From assembly GCF_001493375.1 (NCBI RefSeq), contig NZ_LN929896.1, positions 646,808 through 710,807 on the forward strand: 64,000 nt of DNA, given 5' to 3'. Source of the stretch: Streptomyces specialis. Lineage in GTDB: Bacteria; Actinomycetota; Actinomycetes; Streptomycetales; Streptomycetaceae. The notes under the pieces were generated by a model. The model did no database searches. It was not told where the DNA came from and saw only the letters and a program-made list of their open reading frames with translations. This document shows positions 17,469 to 25,916 of the stretch, piece by piece. The position numbers and the translations under genes were made by a program. Every line of letters starts with the position of its first letter. Position 1 is the stretch's first letter.

Positions 17469-20400
17469 TCAGCCGGTGGTGCGGTAGGCGTCGATGACGG
17501 TCTGCGTCGTGCTGTTGCCCTGCTGGTCGGTGACCTCGGCGCGGAACGAGACGGTGCCGCCGGCGGCGGGGTTGGTGACCTTCACCCGTCCGTCGCGGAC
17601 AGGTGTCTCGCGCCAGGTGTCGCCGCCGTCGAAGGAGACGGAGACGGTCAGCGAGTCCAGGTTGTCCCCGGCCGCCGAGCCCTGCACGGTGACCGGGACG
17701 CGCGTCACGCGCCCGGCCGGGGCGGTGGAGTCCAGTGCCAGATCCGGGGTGAACCGGACGACGCTGTACGGCAGTTCGGTGTACTCCTGGCCGGGGACGG
17801 CGGCGGAGGTGAAGGTGAAGGCGGCGGTGATCCGGGTGCTGACCGAGGCGAGGGGCTCGCCCCGGTGGAACTCGGTCACCAGCTCGTAGTCGGCCTCCTC
17901 CGGCGGCACCTCGAAGTACGCGCCGTCCAGGCCGGTGTCGGTCGTGGCGTACTCCTCGCCGTTCCGGTACAGGGTGGTGGTGCCGCTGTCGTACGCGGCG
18001 TAGGTCCGGTGCCCGTCGCCGTCGGCGAACGGGAAGATCTCGCCGTAGATCGCGTCGCCCTCGCGCAGGAGATGGCCCTCGTCCCCGGCGAGCGGGCCGA
18101 AGACGCCGGTGTTGAACGTCTCGCGGTAGCGCTCGCCCGCCTCGTAGGTGTTGCTGTACGACGTGGACCAGATCACCTCGTTCCCCTCGGCGTCGAACTG
18201 CCAGAACTCCTGGCTGTACGCGCCGGCGCGGGCGTCGACGTACACCTCCGTGGTGTGGGGCAGCGCCCGCTCCTCGGCCGTGAAGACCATGCGGGACTGG
18301 ACGTATGGGTAGGTGGCGAGCACGCCGGACGCGCCCTCGACCGACGAGCCCACGCCGGTGGTGATCCGGGCCAGGTCGTCCTGACCGACATGGCGGTCGA
18401 GCCCGTGGAACAGCTCCCCTTCCCGTACCTCGGCGGTGTAGTACTCCCGGCCTGACCGTTCCCACTTCGCGCTGACGACGGAGTGGTCGAACGCCCAGCC
18501 GTCGCCGATCGGTCCGAGCTGCGCGGTGCGGAAGCCGTCGGGGAGGTCGGGCAGCATCAGGATGCCGTAGAAGCCCCAGTCGCTGTCGAGTTCGTCCAGC
18601 TCGTAGGCGACGCTGAGGTCGGTCAGTTCGGCGCGGCGGTCGTCCACGGTCACGTCGATTTCGGCGGCTTCGCGCGTGTCGACGGTGAGGGTGGTGTCCT
18701 CGGTCAGGGACACGCCGGGATCGATCAGCCAGTCCACGCCGGTGGCGTCCGCGACGCCCGTGCCGCCGTGGAAGACCGTGGTCTCGACCAGGTAGTCGCC
18801 CGGCGCCAGCCGGAAGGTGCGGGTGCCCTCGCCGTCGCCGGACACGCGGGGCTCGTCGGCGAAGCGGCCGACGAGTTCGTTGGCGAAGGCTTCCCAGTAC
18901 GGGGCGGGTTCGCCGTCGCGGCCGATGACCTCGACGGTGAGGTCGTACATCTCCGCCTCGTGCTCGACCACGCCCGCGGTGGTGACGCTCTGCCCGCCGC
19001 CGGGCTCGGTGGCGGTGACGTACGCGGTGTAGGTGCCGAACACGACGCCGCCCTCGGTGTCGGCGGTGACCTCGACCGTGGCGGTGCCCGAGGCGGGCAC
19101 GGTCACCTCGTCCGCGCCGAGGGTGAACGTGCCGTCGGGTGCCGCGGCGCCCTCCGGGTTCACGCCCCGGACGGACAGGTCCAGCGTGACGTCGTCCTCG
19201 CCGAGGTTGCGGTAGGTCACCTCGCGGGTGACCGGCTCGTCGTCCTGGTGCGGCCAGGTCGCGACGCCGAAGTCGAGGGTGCCGGACTCGGTGACGACGG
19301 TCTGGTCGAGGGCCGAGGCGGCGTCCACCCGGCCGGTGCCCTGCTGGTACGCGCCGTAGCTCGCACCCGGCTCGGCGGAGGCGGTCAGCGCGGCCTTGAG
19401 CTGTTCACCGGTCCAGTCGGGGTGCTGCTGGGCCAGCAGCGAGGCGGCGCCCGCGACGTGGGGCGCCGCCATGGAGGTCCCCGACAGCGCGAGGTAGCCC
19501 TCCGCGACCGGCTCCTCGGACTCCGCGTACTCGCTGCCGGGCGCGGCGGCGGCGGCGATGTTCACGCCGGGGCCGGTGATGTCCGGCTTGATCGTGTCGT
19601 CGGCGTGCTCGCCGGTGGACGAGAAGTCGGCCAGCACGTCGGACTTGTCGACCGCGCCCACGGTGAGCGCGGCCTCGGCGGTGCCGGGGCTGCCGACCGT
19701 GCCCGGGTACGGGCCGTCGTTGCCCGCCGAGACGACGAACAGGGCGTCGGTCTCCGCGGAGAGCGCGTCGATGGCGTCGACCAGCGGATCGGCCTGCCCG
19801 GGCTCCGTCTCGGCGCCGAGGCTCATGTTGACGATGTCGGCGCCCTGCTCGACGGCCCACTCCATGCCCGCGATGATCCCGGACTCGAAGCCCCGGCCGC
19901 TGTCGTCGAGCACCTTGCCGTTGAGCAGCGCCGCGCCGGGCGCGACGCCGGTGTAGGTGCCGCCGGAGGCGGCGCCGGTCCCGGCGGCGATGGAGGCGAC
20001 GTGGGTGCCGTGCCCGACGTGGTCGTCGGTGTCGGCGGCGTCGGTGAAGTTCTCGGCGGCGACGACGCTGCCGGCCACGTCCGGGTGCTGCTCGCTGATG
20101 CCGGTGTCCAGGACGGCGATGGTGACGCCCTCGCCGTCGTATCCGGCCTCCCACGCCTCGGGCGCCCCGATCTGCGGGACGCTCTCGTCGAGGTCGGCCC
20201 GCACCAGGCCGTCCAGCGCGATGGACTCGATGCCGGGCGCGGCGGACAGGGTCCTGGCGTCGCCGCCGGCCGTGAGCGATTCCCAGAGGGCGGCCACCTC
20301 GTCGCCTCCGACGGTCAGCGCCTCGCCGTCGATGGCGTCCAGTGAGGTCGCGTCGCCCCCTCCGCGTCGCGAACTCGTGGACATGCCCTCCTCGTACGTG

Positions 20401-20789
20401 ACGATGAGCGGCAGCGCCGTGTCGGCGCCGTACTCCTCGCGGCTCAGCTCGGTGATGTCGAAGAGCCGCCGGTCGAGCGTGCCGTCGCGCAGCATCGGCT
20501 CGACGTCCTGCGGGATCACCTCGACGTGGCCGCCGTCGTCGGAGACGTGGACGGGTATGTCCTCGCGTCCCTCGGCGCGGACCAGCCCCCGTAGCTTCCC
20601 CTGGTCGTCGACGACGACCCGGTCCCCGGTGATCAGCGTGATCATGCGTGACGCGGCGGGCTCCCCGGACCCGCCGCCCCCCGGCAGCGGTTCCTGTCCC
20701 CCCGCGACGGGAGCGGTCAGCCCGGCGCCGACCGCCGCGCAGACCAGGGCGGCACCGAGCCGCGCTCCCGTTCGTCGTTTCCGTTTCAC
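17469..20789 (-). CDS. secreted subtilisin-like serine protease (S8), large
   Basis: Extracellular endoprotease, 1106 residues from GTG 20789, which follows GGGGAG and precedes a Lys/Arg-rich signal peptide (VKRKRRTGARLGAALVCAAV). The open frame extends upstream to 20936, but that part lacks a signal-peptide character. A prodomain begins ITLITGDRVVVDD. Catalytic triad: Asp228 (AVLDTGISEQHPD), His260 (GHGTHVASIAAG), Ser439 (GTSMAAPHVAGAA); oxyanion Asn in VVSAGNDGPYPG. About 600 residues of beta-rich C-terminal domains follow, like those in other large Streptomyces subtilases. It stands alone, with its own promoter region and a convergent terminator. Confidence 0.94.
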   Translation of the reverse strand: MKRKRRTGARLGAALVCAAVGAGLTAPVAGGQEPLPGGGGSGEPAASRMITLITGDRVVVDDQGKLRGLVRAEGREDIPVHVSDDGGHVEVIPQDVEPMLRDGTLDRRLFDITELSREEYGADTALPLIVTYEEGMSTSSRRGGGDATSLDAIDGEALTVGGDEVAALWESLTAGGDARTLSAAPGIESIALDGLVRADLDESVPQIGAPEAWEAGYDGEGVTIAVLDTGISEQHPDVAGSVVAAENFTDAADTDDHVGHGTHVASIAAGTGAASGGTYTGVAPGAALLNGKVLDDSGRGFESGIIAGMEWAVEQGADIVNMSLGAETEPGQADPLVDAIDALSAETDALFVVSAGNDGPYPGTVGSPGTAEAALTVGAVDKSDVLADFSSTGEHADDTIKPDITGPGVNIAAAAAPGSEYAESEEPVAEGYLALSGTSMAAPHVAGAASLLAQQHPDWTGEQLKAALTASAEPGASYGAYQQGTGRVDAASALDQTVVTESGTLDFGVATWPHQDDEPVTREVTYRNLGEDDVTLDLSVRGVNPEGAAAPDGTFTLGADEVTVPASGTATVEVTADTEGGVVFGTYTAYVTATEPGGGQSVTTAGVVEHEAEMYDLTVEVIGRDGEPAPYWEAFANELVGRFADEPRVSGDGEGTRTFRLAPGDYLVETTVFHGGTGVADATGVDWLIDPGVSLTEDTTLTVDTREAAEIDVTVDDRRAELTDLSVAYELDELDSDWGFYGILMLPDLPDGFRTAQLGPIGDGWAFDHSVVSAKWERSGREYYTAEVREGELFHGLDRHVGQDDLARITTGVGSSVEGASGVLATYPYVQSRMVFTAEERALPHTTEVYVDARAGAYSQEFWQFDAEGNEVIWSTSYSNTYEAGERYRETFNTGVFGPLAGDEGHLLREGDAIYGEIFPFADGDGHRTYAAYDSGTTTLYRNGEEYATTDTGLDGAYFEVPPEEADYELVTEFHRGEPLASVSTRITAAFTFTSAAVPGQEYTELPYSVVRFTPDLALDSTAPAGRVTRVPVTVQGSAAGDNLDSLTVSVSFDGGDTWRETPVRDGRVKVTNPAAGGTVSFRAEVTDQQGNSTTQTVIDAYRTTG

Positions 20790-20826
20790 CTGTGTCTTCT
20801 CCCCTCGGGCCTTCCGGCGCCCTGAA

Positions 20827-20844
20827 CATACCCCGTATGCATAC
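20827..20844 (-). promoter_or_regulatory. overlapping CATAC/GTATG dyads upstream of the protease gene
   Basis: CATAC-CCC-GTATG-CATAC lies 38 nt upstream of the protease start codon. It contains a perfect 10-bp palindrome GTATGCATAC and a second dyad sharing the GTATG arm. The position suits an operator in the promoter or leader. No matching regulator is evident nearby. Confidence 0.35.
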
Positions 20845-20932
20845 CGCGTAGGGTAAGACGCGGGGAGGGGCCCGGCGGCTGCCCGGGAGAGGTGAGGGAT
20901 TGGTGGGGAACCGGTGGCGGTCCGGCGGGACG

Positions 20933-21823
20933 TCAAGCGGCGGACCGGTCGGCCGCCTCGGTGTCGCGGATGAACCCGGCGGCCAGGGCGGTGAGTTCAC
21001 CGGCCCGCTCGATCTGCGGCAGGTGGCCGGTGGCGGTCAGCAGGTGGCCGCGCGCGTGGGGCAGCGCGACCAGGGCCGCGGTGAGGTGGTGGGCGGGCAG
21101 CACGGTGTCCGCGTCGCCCCACAGCACCAGCGTCGGGATGCGGGCCTCGGCGAGCGCCGTCAGCAGCCTGCGGCGCCAGCCGGGATACGTGCCCAGCAGC
21201 GGGACGCCGAGGCTGAGGGCCGTGCCCAGGAACGTGGCGCGGAAGTCCGGCTGCCTCCCGACCGTGCCCGCGTGCCGGATCATCTCCTCGGTGGCGTGCG
21301 CGGGGTCGAAGAACAGGTCCCGGTTGACCTGGGCCCCGGCCCGGCGGGCACGCGGCCGGAACCGCCCGCCGACGACCGGCGCGGCGGACAGCAGGGCGTA
21401 GGCCATCGGCAGCACCGGGACGTTCGCCTCGCGGCCGAAGCCCGCGCTGCCGGCCAGGACCAGCCCCGCCACGCGCCCGGGGTGCGCGACGGCGACCGTC
21501 ATCGCGACGGCGCCGCCGAGCGAGTTGCCCATCAGGTACACCGGGCGCCGCTCGTCCAGCGCGTCGAGGACACCCACCACCGCCCGCGCGAAGCCCGCCA
21601 GCCCCGGGCGGCCCTTCGCCCGGCGGGTCAGCCCGAAGCCGGGCAGGTCCATGCTGACGACCCGGTGCTCGCGGGCCAGCAGGTCGTGCGCGGGCACCCA
21701 GTCCTCCAGGCTGCGCCCGATGCCGTGCAGCAGCAGCACCGGCGGCCCGTCCTGCGGGCCCGACACCCGCACCCGGACGGCGAGCCCGCCGAGGTCGAGG
21801 TAGGTCGCGTCGGCGGCGCTCAC
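20933..21823 (-). CDS. alpha/beta-fold hydrolase
   Basis: 296-residue serine hydrolase or esterase. The GTG start at 21823 overlaps the monooxygenase stop (GTGA), so the two are co-translated. Seen: LLHGIG oxyanion motif (about residues 32-37), nucleophile Ser101 in GNSLGG, Asp in LVLWGDADTV, His in TATGHLPQIERA. Coupling to a Baeyer-Villiger enzyme suggests it hydrolyses the ester or lactone that the monooxygenase makes. This parallels lipR next to mymA in Mycobacterium tuberculosis, although that is a context-based inference. Confidence 0.9.
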   Translation of the reverse strand: MSAADATYLDLGGLAVRVRVSGPQDGPPVLLLHGIGRSLEDWVPAHDLLAREHRVVSMDLPGFGLTRRAKGRPGLAGFARAVVGVLDALDERRPVYLMGNSLGGAVAMTVAVAHPGRVAGLVLAGSAGFGREANVPVLPMAYALLSAAPVVGGRFRPRARRAGAQVNRDLFFDPAHATEEMIRHAGTVGRQPDFRATFLGTALSLGVPLLGTYPGWRRRLLTALAEARIPTLVLWGDADTVLPAHHLTAALVALPHARGHLLTATGHLPQIERAGELTALAAGFIRDTEAADRSAA

Positions 21824-23322
21824 CGGCGGGCCTCCACCGGCTCGGACGCCTCGCGCAGCGCGGAGCGTGGCGTCGCCCGGAGCGACCTGAGGCTCGTCCG
21901 CAGCGTCGTGGCGGCGTCCAGCGGGTAGTTCTGCCGGACCTTCCACGGGGCGCGGTCGCCCTGGCGGGGGAAGGCGTCGATGGAGCGGCGGACGTATCCG
22001 GAGGCGAGGTCGAGCAGCGGGCGTGCCGACAGCTCGCGGTCGGGGTGCGGCTCGACGGCGGCGTAGCCGTGGCGCTTCATGTGGTTGAGCACCTTGCACA
22101 CCAGCCGCGACGTCAGGTCCGCGCGCAGCGTCCAGGAGGCGTTGGTGTAGCCGACGCAGACGGCGAAGTTCGGCACGCCGGTCAGCATCGCGCCGCGCCA
22201 CACGAACTGCCGCGACAGGTCGACGGCCCGGCCGTCCACGTGCGGGGTGATGCCGCCGAAGGCGAGCAGCCGCAGCCCGGTGGCGGTCACCACGACGTCC
22301 GCCTCCAGCACCCGGCCGGTCTTCAGCCGGATGCCCTCGGGCACGAACGTGTCGATGTGGTCGGTGACGACACTCGCCCGGCCCTTCCGGATCGTCCGGA
22401 ACAGGTCCGCGTCGGGGATGGCGCACAGCCGCTGGTCCCACGGGTCGTAGGAGGGCGTGAAGTGCTCCCGGACCGCATCCGGGTCGCCGAGGAAGCGGAC
22501 GGCCAGCTTGTTCAGCAGGCGGCGGGCGGTGTCGGGGCGGCGGCGGCAGAGCTGGTAGATCCCGGTGCTGATCATGATGTTCTTGGTCCTGATGACCCGG
22601 TACGCGGCATTCTCCGGCAGGAACGCGCGCAGCCGGTCGGCCGCCTTGTCCCGGCTGCGCAGCGGCGTGATCCAGGTCGGCGACCGCTGGAGCATTGTGA
22701 CGTGCGCGGCGTCCCGCGCCATCGACGGCACCAGCGTCACGGCCGTCGCGCCGCTGCCGATCACGACGACGCGCTTGCCCTCGTACGCCAGGTCCTCCGG
22801 CCAGAACTGCGGGTGGACGACCTGCCCGCGGAACAGCTCCACGCCGGGGAAGTCCGGCGCGTGGCCCCGCTCGTAGTCGTAGTAACCGGCGCAGGAGTAG
22901 AGGAAGTCGCAGGTGAGGGTGCGCCGTTCGGTGCCGCCGTCCTCGCCGGTCCGCTCGACGGTCAGCGTCCACCGCGCGCTGCGCGTGGACCAGTCGGCCG
23001 AGACGACCTTGGTGCGGTAGTGGATGTGGCGGTCGATCCCCGACTCCCGGGCCGTCTCCTGGATGTACCGCAGGATCGAGGCGCCGTCGGCGATCGACTT
23101 CTCCCCCCGCCACGGCCGGAACGGATAGCCGAGCGTGAACATGTCGGAGTCGGAACGGATGCCGGGATAGCGGAAGAGGTCCCACGTCCCGCCCATCGCC
23201 GCCCTGGCCTCCAGGAGCGCGAAGGACCGGTCGGGGCACTCGGTCCGCAGGCGGTGGGCGGCGCCCACGCCCGACAGGCCGGCGCCGACGATCACGACAT
23301 CGAGGTGTTCGGGGAGAGCCAT
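21820..23322 (-). CDS. flavin-containing (Baeyer-Villiger type) monooxygenase
   Basis: FAD/NADPH enzyme of 500 residues inserting oxygen into ketones or related carbonyls. Start chosen at ATG 23322 (MALPEHLDVVIVGAG), which puts the FAD-binding GAGLSG at residues 13-18. The frame runs upstream to 23355 but adds nothing conserved. The BVMO fingerprint appears as FRGQVVHPQFWPE (164-176; the family consensus FxGxxxHxxxWP), and the second Rossmann motif GSGATA at 189-194. Transcribed with the hydrolase and divergently from an AraC regulator, with 69 nt between start codons. Substrate unknown; lipid-derived or terpenoid ketones are possible. Confidence 0.93.
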   Translation of the reverse strand: MALPEHLDVVIVGAGLSGVGAAHRLRTECPDRSFALLEARAAMGGTWDLFRYPGIRSDSDMFTLGYPFRPWRGEKSIADGASILRYIQETARESGIDRHIHYRTKVVSADWSTRSARWTLTVERTGEDGGTERRTLTCDFLYSCAGYYDYERGHAPDFPGVELFRGQVVHPQFWPEDLAYEGKRVVVIGSGATAVTLVPSMARDAAHVTMLQRSPTWITPLRSRDKAADRLRAFLPENAAYRVIRTKNIMISTGIYQLCRRRPDTARRLLNKLAVRFLGDPDAVREHFTPSYDPWDQRLCAIPDADLFRTIRKGRASVVTDHIDTFVPEGIRLKTGRVLEADVVVTATGLRLLAFGGITPHVDGRAVDLSRQFVWRGAMLTGVPNFAVCVGYTNASWTLRADLTSRLVCKVLNHMKRHGYAAVEPHPDRELSARPLLDLASGYVRRSIDAFPRQGDRAPWKVRQNYPLDAATTLRTSLRSLRATPRSALREASEPVEARR

Positions 23323-23354
23323 GGTTCCAGGATGCGAACGGTCACGGCACGGCA

Positions 23355-23382
23355 CTTGACCTCACGCGACAAACGCTTGACC
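23355..23382. promoter_or_regulatory. direct repeats CTTGACC, 21 bp apart, in the araC-monooxygenase divergent promoter
   Basis: CTTGACC occurs at 23355-23361 and again at 23376-23382, exactly 21 bp (two helical turns) apart, as expected for an AraC-family dimer site. The complementary GGTCAAG occurs at 24430-24436 upstream of the SDR gene, suggesting one regulon. Inferred from pattern only. Confidence 0.5.
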
Positions 23383-23391
23383 CTGTGCGCC

Positions 23392-24396
23392 ATGTCGGTG
23401 ATCAGATCAGCGGGGCTGCGCGGCTTCCGCGCGACCGTGACGGAACTCGGCGGCGACGCCGAGAGCTACGCCGCGCGGGCCGGGCTGCCGGTGGCCGCGC
23501 TCGACGCGGACGACCTGATGGTGCCCGACGAGGCCGTCGCGCGGATCCTGGAGATCGCCGCCCGCGACCTGGACCGCCCCGACCTCGGCCTGCGCGTCGC
23601 CGCCCGCCAGGATCTGGGCATGCTGGGCGCGCTGGCCCTGGCGATCCAGAGCTCGGCGACGGTCGCCGACGCCCTGGAGTGCACCTCCCGCTACCTCTTC
23701 GTCCACGCCCGGTCGCTCAGCCTCAGCCTCGAACCCGACCCGTACGGCACGCCCGGCGTCGCCGCCCTGCGCTACGGGCTGCGGCCCGGCCTGCCCGCGC
23801 CGGTCCAGGGCACCGACCTCGGGCTCGGCTTCCTGCACCGGGCGATCCTCTACCTCACCGGCCCGTACGGGCTGCGCGGCGTCGAGCTGCCCTACCGGCC
23901 GGCCGCCCCCCTGAGCGTCTACGAGGACTTCTTCGGCGCCCCCGTCCGCACCGGCCGCCCGGCCCCCGCGCTGCGGGTGCCCCGAAGCCTCGGCGCCCGC
24001 TCGCTGGCGCACGGCGACGAGCATCTGCGGCACCTGGCGCTGGCGTTCCTGGCCGAACGGTCGCACTCCGACCTCGTCCCCCGGGTCCGGGCCGCGGTCC
24101 GGCAGTCGCTGGGCACCGCGCCGCCGGAGATCGGCGCCGTGGCCCGCCTGCTCACCGTTCACCCGCGCACGCTGCAACGCCGCCTCAGCGAGGAGGGCAC
24201 CACGTTCGCCGCGATCCTCGACGACGAACGGCGCCAGGCCGCCCGCCGCTATCTCGTCGGCACGGACCTGCCGCTGGGCCAGGTCGCCGGGCTGCTCGGC
24301 CTGTCCGAACAGTCAGCGCTCAGCCGCTGCTGCCGCCGCTGGTGGGGCACGACACCGAGCGCGGTCCGGCGGGGCGGAGCGGTGCGCGACCGGTAG
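23392..24396 (+). CDS. AraC-family transcriptional regulator (VirS/OruR-like, Arabinose_bd N-domain)
   Basis: 334-residue regulator starting at ATG 23392. The N-terminal two thirds match the Arabinose_bd-type sensor domain of the VirS/OruR class (LDRPDLGLRVAARQDLGMLGALALAIQSS). The C-terminal double HTH includes VARLLTVHPRTLQRRLSEEGTTF and the recognition segment GLSEQSALSRCCRRWWGTTPSAVR. It is divergent from the monooxygenase-hydrolase operon and 108 nt ahead of the SDR gene, so it probably controls both and itself. The M. tuberculosis virS-mymA-lipR-sadH arrangement is the closest parallel I know. Confidence 0.92.
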   Translation: MSVIRSAGLRGFRATVTELGGDAESYAARAGLPVAALDADDLMVPDEAVARILEIAARDLDRPDLGLRVAARQDLGMLGALALAIQSSATVADALECTSRYLFVHARSLSLSLEPDPYGTPGVAALRYGLRPGLPAPVQGTDLGLGFLHRAILYLTGPYGLRGVELPYRPAAPLSVYEDFFGAPVRTGRPAPALRVPRSLGARSLAHGDEHLRHLALAFLAERSHSDLVPRVRAAVRQSLGTAPPEIGAVARLLTVHPRTLQRRLSEEGTTFAAILDDERRQAARRYLVGTDLPLGQVAGLLGLSEQSALSRCCRRWWGTTPSAVRRGGAVRDR

Positions 24397-24504
24397 AGGA
24401 GTCGTACCAGCCGGAAATCTGGCGCGAGAGGTCAAGTCAGGCGCGCCCACGCGGCGTAGGTTGGCTGCTCTCCGCACCGTTCGAGGAAGCACGAGGAGAG
24501 CACC

Positions 24505-25368
24505 ATGGCCGCGCTCGACCGCTACCAGTTCACCGGCGGCACCGCCGTCCTGACCGGCGCCGCGAGCGGCATCGGCGAGCACATGGCACACGGCCTCGCG
24601 GCCCGGGGCAGCGATCTGGTCCTGATCGACCGCGACGCCGAACGCCTCGACGCCGTCGCCGCCGCGATACGCGCCGCCCGGCCCGGCCGGCAGATCGACA
24701 CCATGGTGGCGGATCTCGCCGACACCCCGGCACTCGACGCCCTCGCGGCGCGCGTCACCGAGGCCCACCCCCGGATCACCCTGCTCGTCAACAACGCGGG
24801 CGTCGCGCTGGGCGGCCAGTTCGACCAGGTCTCGGCGGAGGACTTCGACTGGCTGATGGACATCAACTTCCGCGCGCCCGTGGCGCTGACCAGGCTGCTC
24901 CTGCCGCGCCTGACGGAGTCCCCCGGCAGCCACATCGTCAACATGTCCAGCGTGTTCGGGCTGATCGCCCCGCCCGGCCAGTGCGCCTACTCCGCCAGCA
25001 AGTTCGCGCTGCGCGGCTTCAGCGAGGTGCTCCGCCACGAGCTGTACGACCGGGGCGTCGGCGTCACCACGGTCCACCCCGGCGGCATCCGCACCCGCAT
25101 CGCCGAGAACGCCCGGGTGAGCGCCGCCGTCAGCGAGACCGAGGCCCGGCAGGCGCAGGAGGCCGGCGCGAAGTTCCTGACGTACCCGGCCGACAAGGCC
25201 GCCGAACGGATCCTCGACGCCGTCGAGAAGCGCAAGGGCCGGATCCTCATCGCCCCCAGCGCGGTCTTCCTCGACACCCTGGCCCGGCTCTTCCCCGCCA
25301 GCTACTACACCCTCCTCCGCCGCCTCGGCCCCTCCCCGAAGAAGGAGCAGACCCCGGCCGCGTCCTGA
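24505..25368 (+). CDS. short-chain dehydrogenase/reductase (SadH-like)
   Basis: 287-residue NAD(P)-dependent oxidoreductase; ATG 24505 preceded by GAGGAGAG. Cofactor motif TGAASGIG at residues 17-24, NNAG at 96-99, catalytic Ser near 148 and YSASK at 162-166, then PGGIRT. The C-terminal tail (FLDTLARLFPASYYTLLRRL) is the hydrophobic helix seen in lipid-metabolising SDRs. A GGTCAAG half-site upstream matches repeats in the araC-monooxygenase promoter, linking it to the same pathway, perhaps by supplying the ketone to the Baeyer-Villiger enzyme. That role is inference. Confidence 0.92.
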   Translation: MAALDRYQFTGGTAVLTGAASGIGEHMAHGLAARGSDLVLIDRDAERLDAVAAAIRAARPGRQIDTMVADLADTPALDALAARVTEAHPRITLLVNNAGVALGGQFDQVSAEDFDWLMDINFRAPVALTRLLLPRLTESPGSHIVNMSSVFGLIAPPGQCAYSASKFALRGFSEVLRHELYDRGVGVTTVHPGGIRTRIAENARVSAAVSETEARQAQEAGAKFLTYPADKAAERILDAVEKRKGRILIAPSAVFLDTLARLFPASYYTLLRRLGPSPKKEQTPAAS

Positions 25369-25487
25369 GCGCCGCGCGGTTCGTCTCGATAGGGCTACGG
25401 AGCATGACGAACCGGTCGCGCGGTGGAAGGGATTCTGCTAACCAGTACCCCATCGGCTGATGCCGCGTCAGCCACGCGGGGGGACGC

Positions 25488-25916
25488 ATGGGGGACATCA
25501 CACCGGGCCGGCGGGTCGCCATCGGGACGGCCGGGGGCGCCGGGGGCGCCACCGCCCCGCTGTTCTGGCTGCTCGACGGGGCGGACAGCGCCGGGGTCGC
25601 CGCCGCCTGTCTCCAGGCCGTCACCGGCGTCGTGGGCTTCCTCTTCGCGGTCCGCCACCGGCCCTCACCCGCTCCCCCGCCGCAAGCCCCGCCGACTCCG
25701 ACGGCTCAGGCCGGGGTGGTCGAGGTCGTCGGCCCCGGCGACGCCGTCGCCACGGCGGGCGGGACCGCCGTCACCGGATTCACCGGCCCGGCGGGCGGCG
25801 CCGGGGCACGCGTGGAGCGCACCGGGAACGCCGAGGCCCACGGCCCCGACAGCACCGCGACCACCGGCCTCGACACCACCGGCCGCACCGGGCGAGGGGA
25901 GACCGCCGCGCCATGA
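25488..25916 (+). CDS. hypothetical membrane protein with Gly/Thr-rich beta-repeat tail
   Basis: 142 residues, ATG 25488. Two hydrophobic stretches (about residues 11-30 and 36-55) probably form a membrane hairpin, followed by a Pro-rich linker. The C-terminal half is rich in Gly, Ala, Val and Thr with a quasi-repeat of VVGPGDAVATAGGTAV, TGFTGPAGGAGARVERTG and NAEAHGPDSTATTG, like short beta-helix or trimeric-head repeats. It ends in an ATGA overlap with the next gene, whose N-terminus has a related repeat. No family recognised; composition and codon bias support a real gene. Confidence 0.65.
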   Translation: MGDITPGRRVAIGTAGGAGGATAPLFWLLDGADSAGVAAACLQAVTGVVGFLFAVRHRPSPAPPPQAPPTPTAQAGVVEVVGPGDAVATAGGTAVTGFTGPAGGAGARVERTGNAEAHGPDSTATTGLDTTGRTGRGETAAP

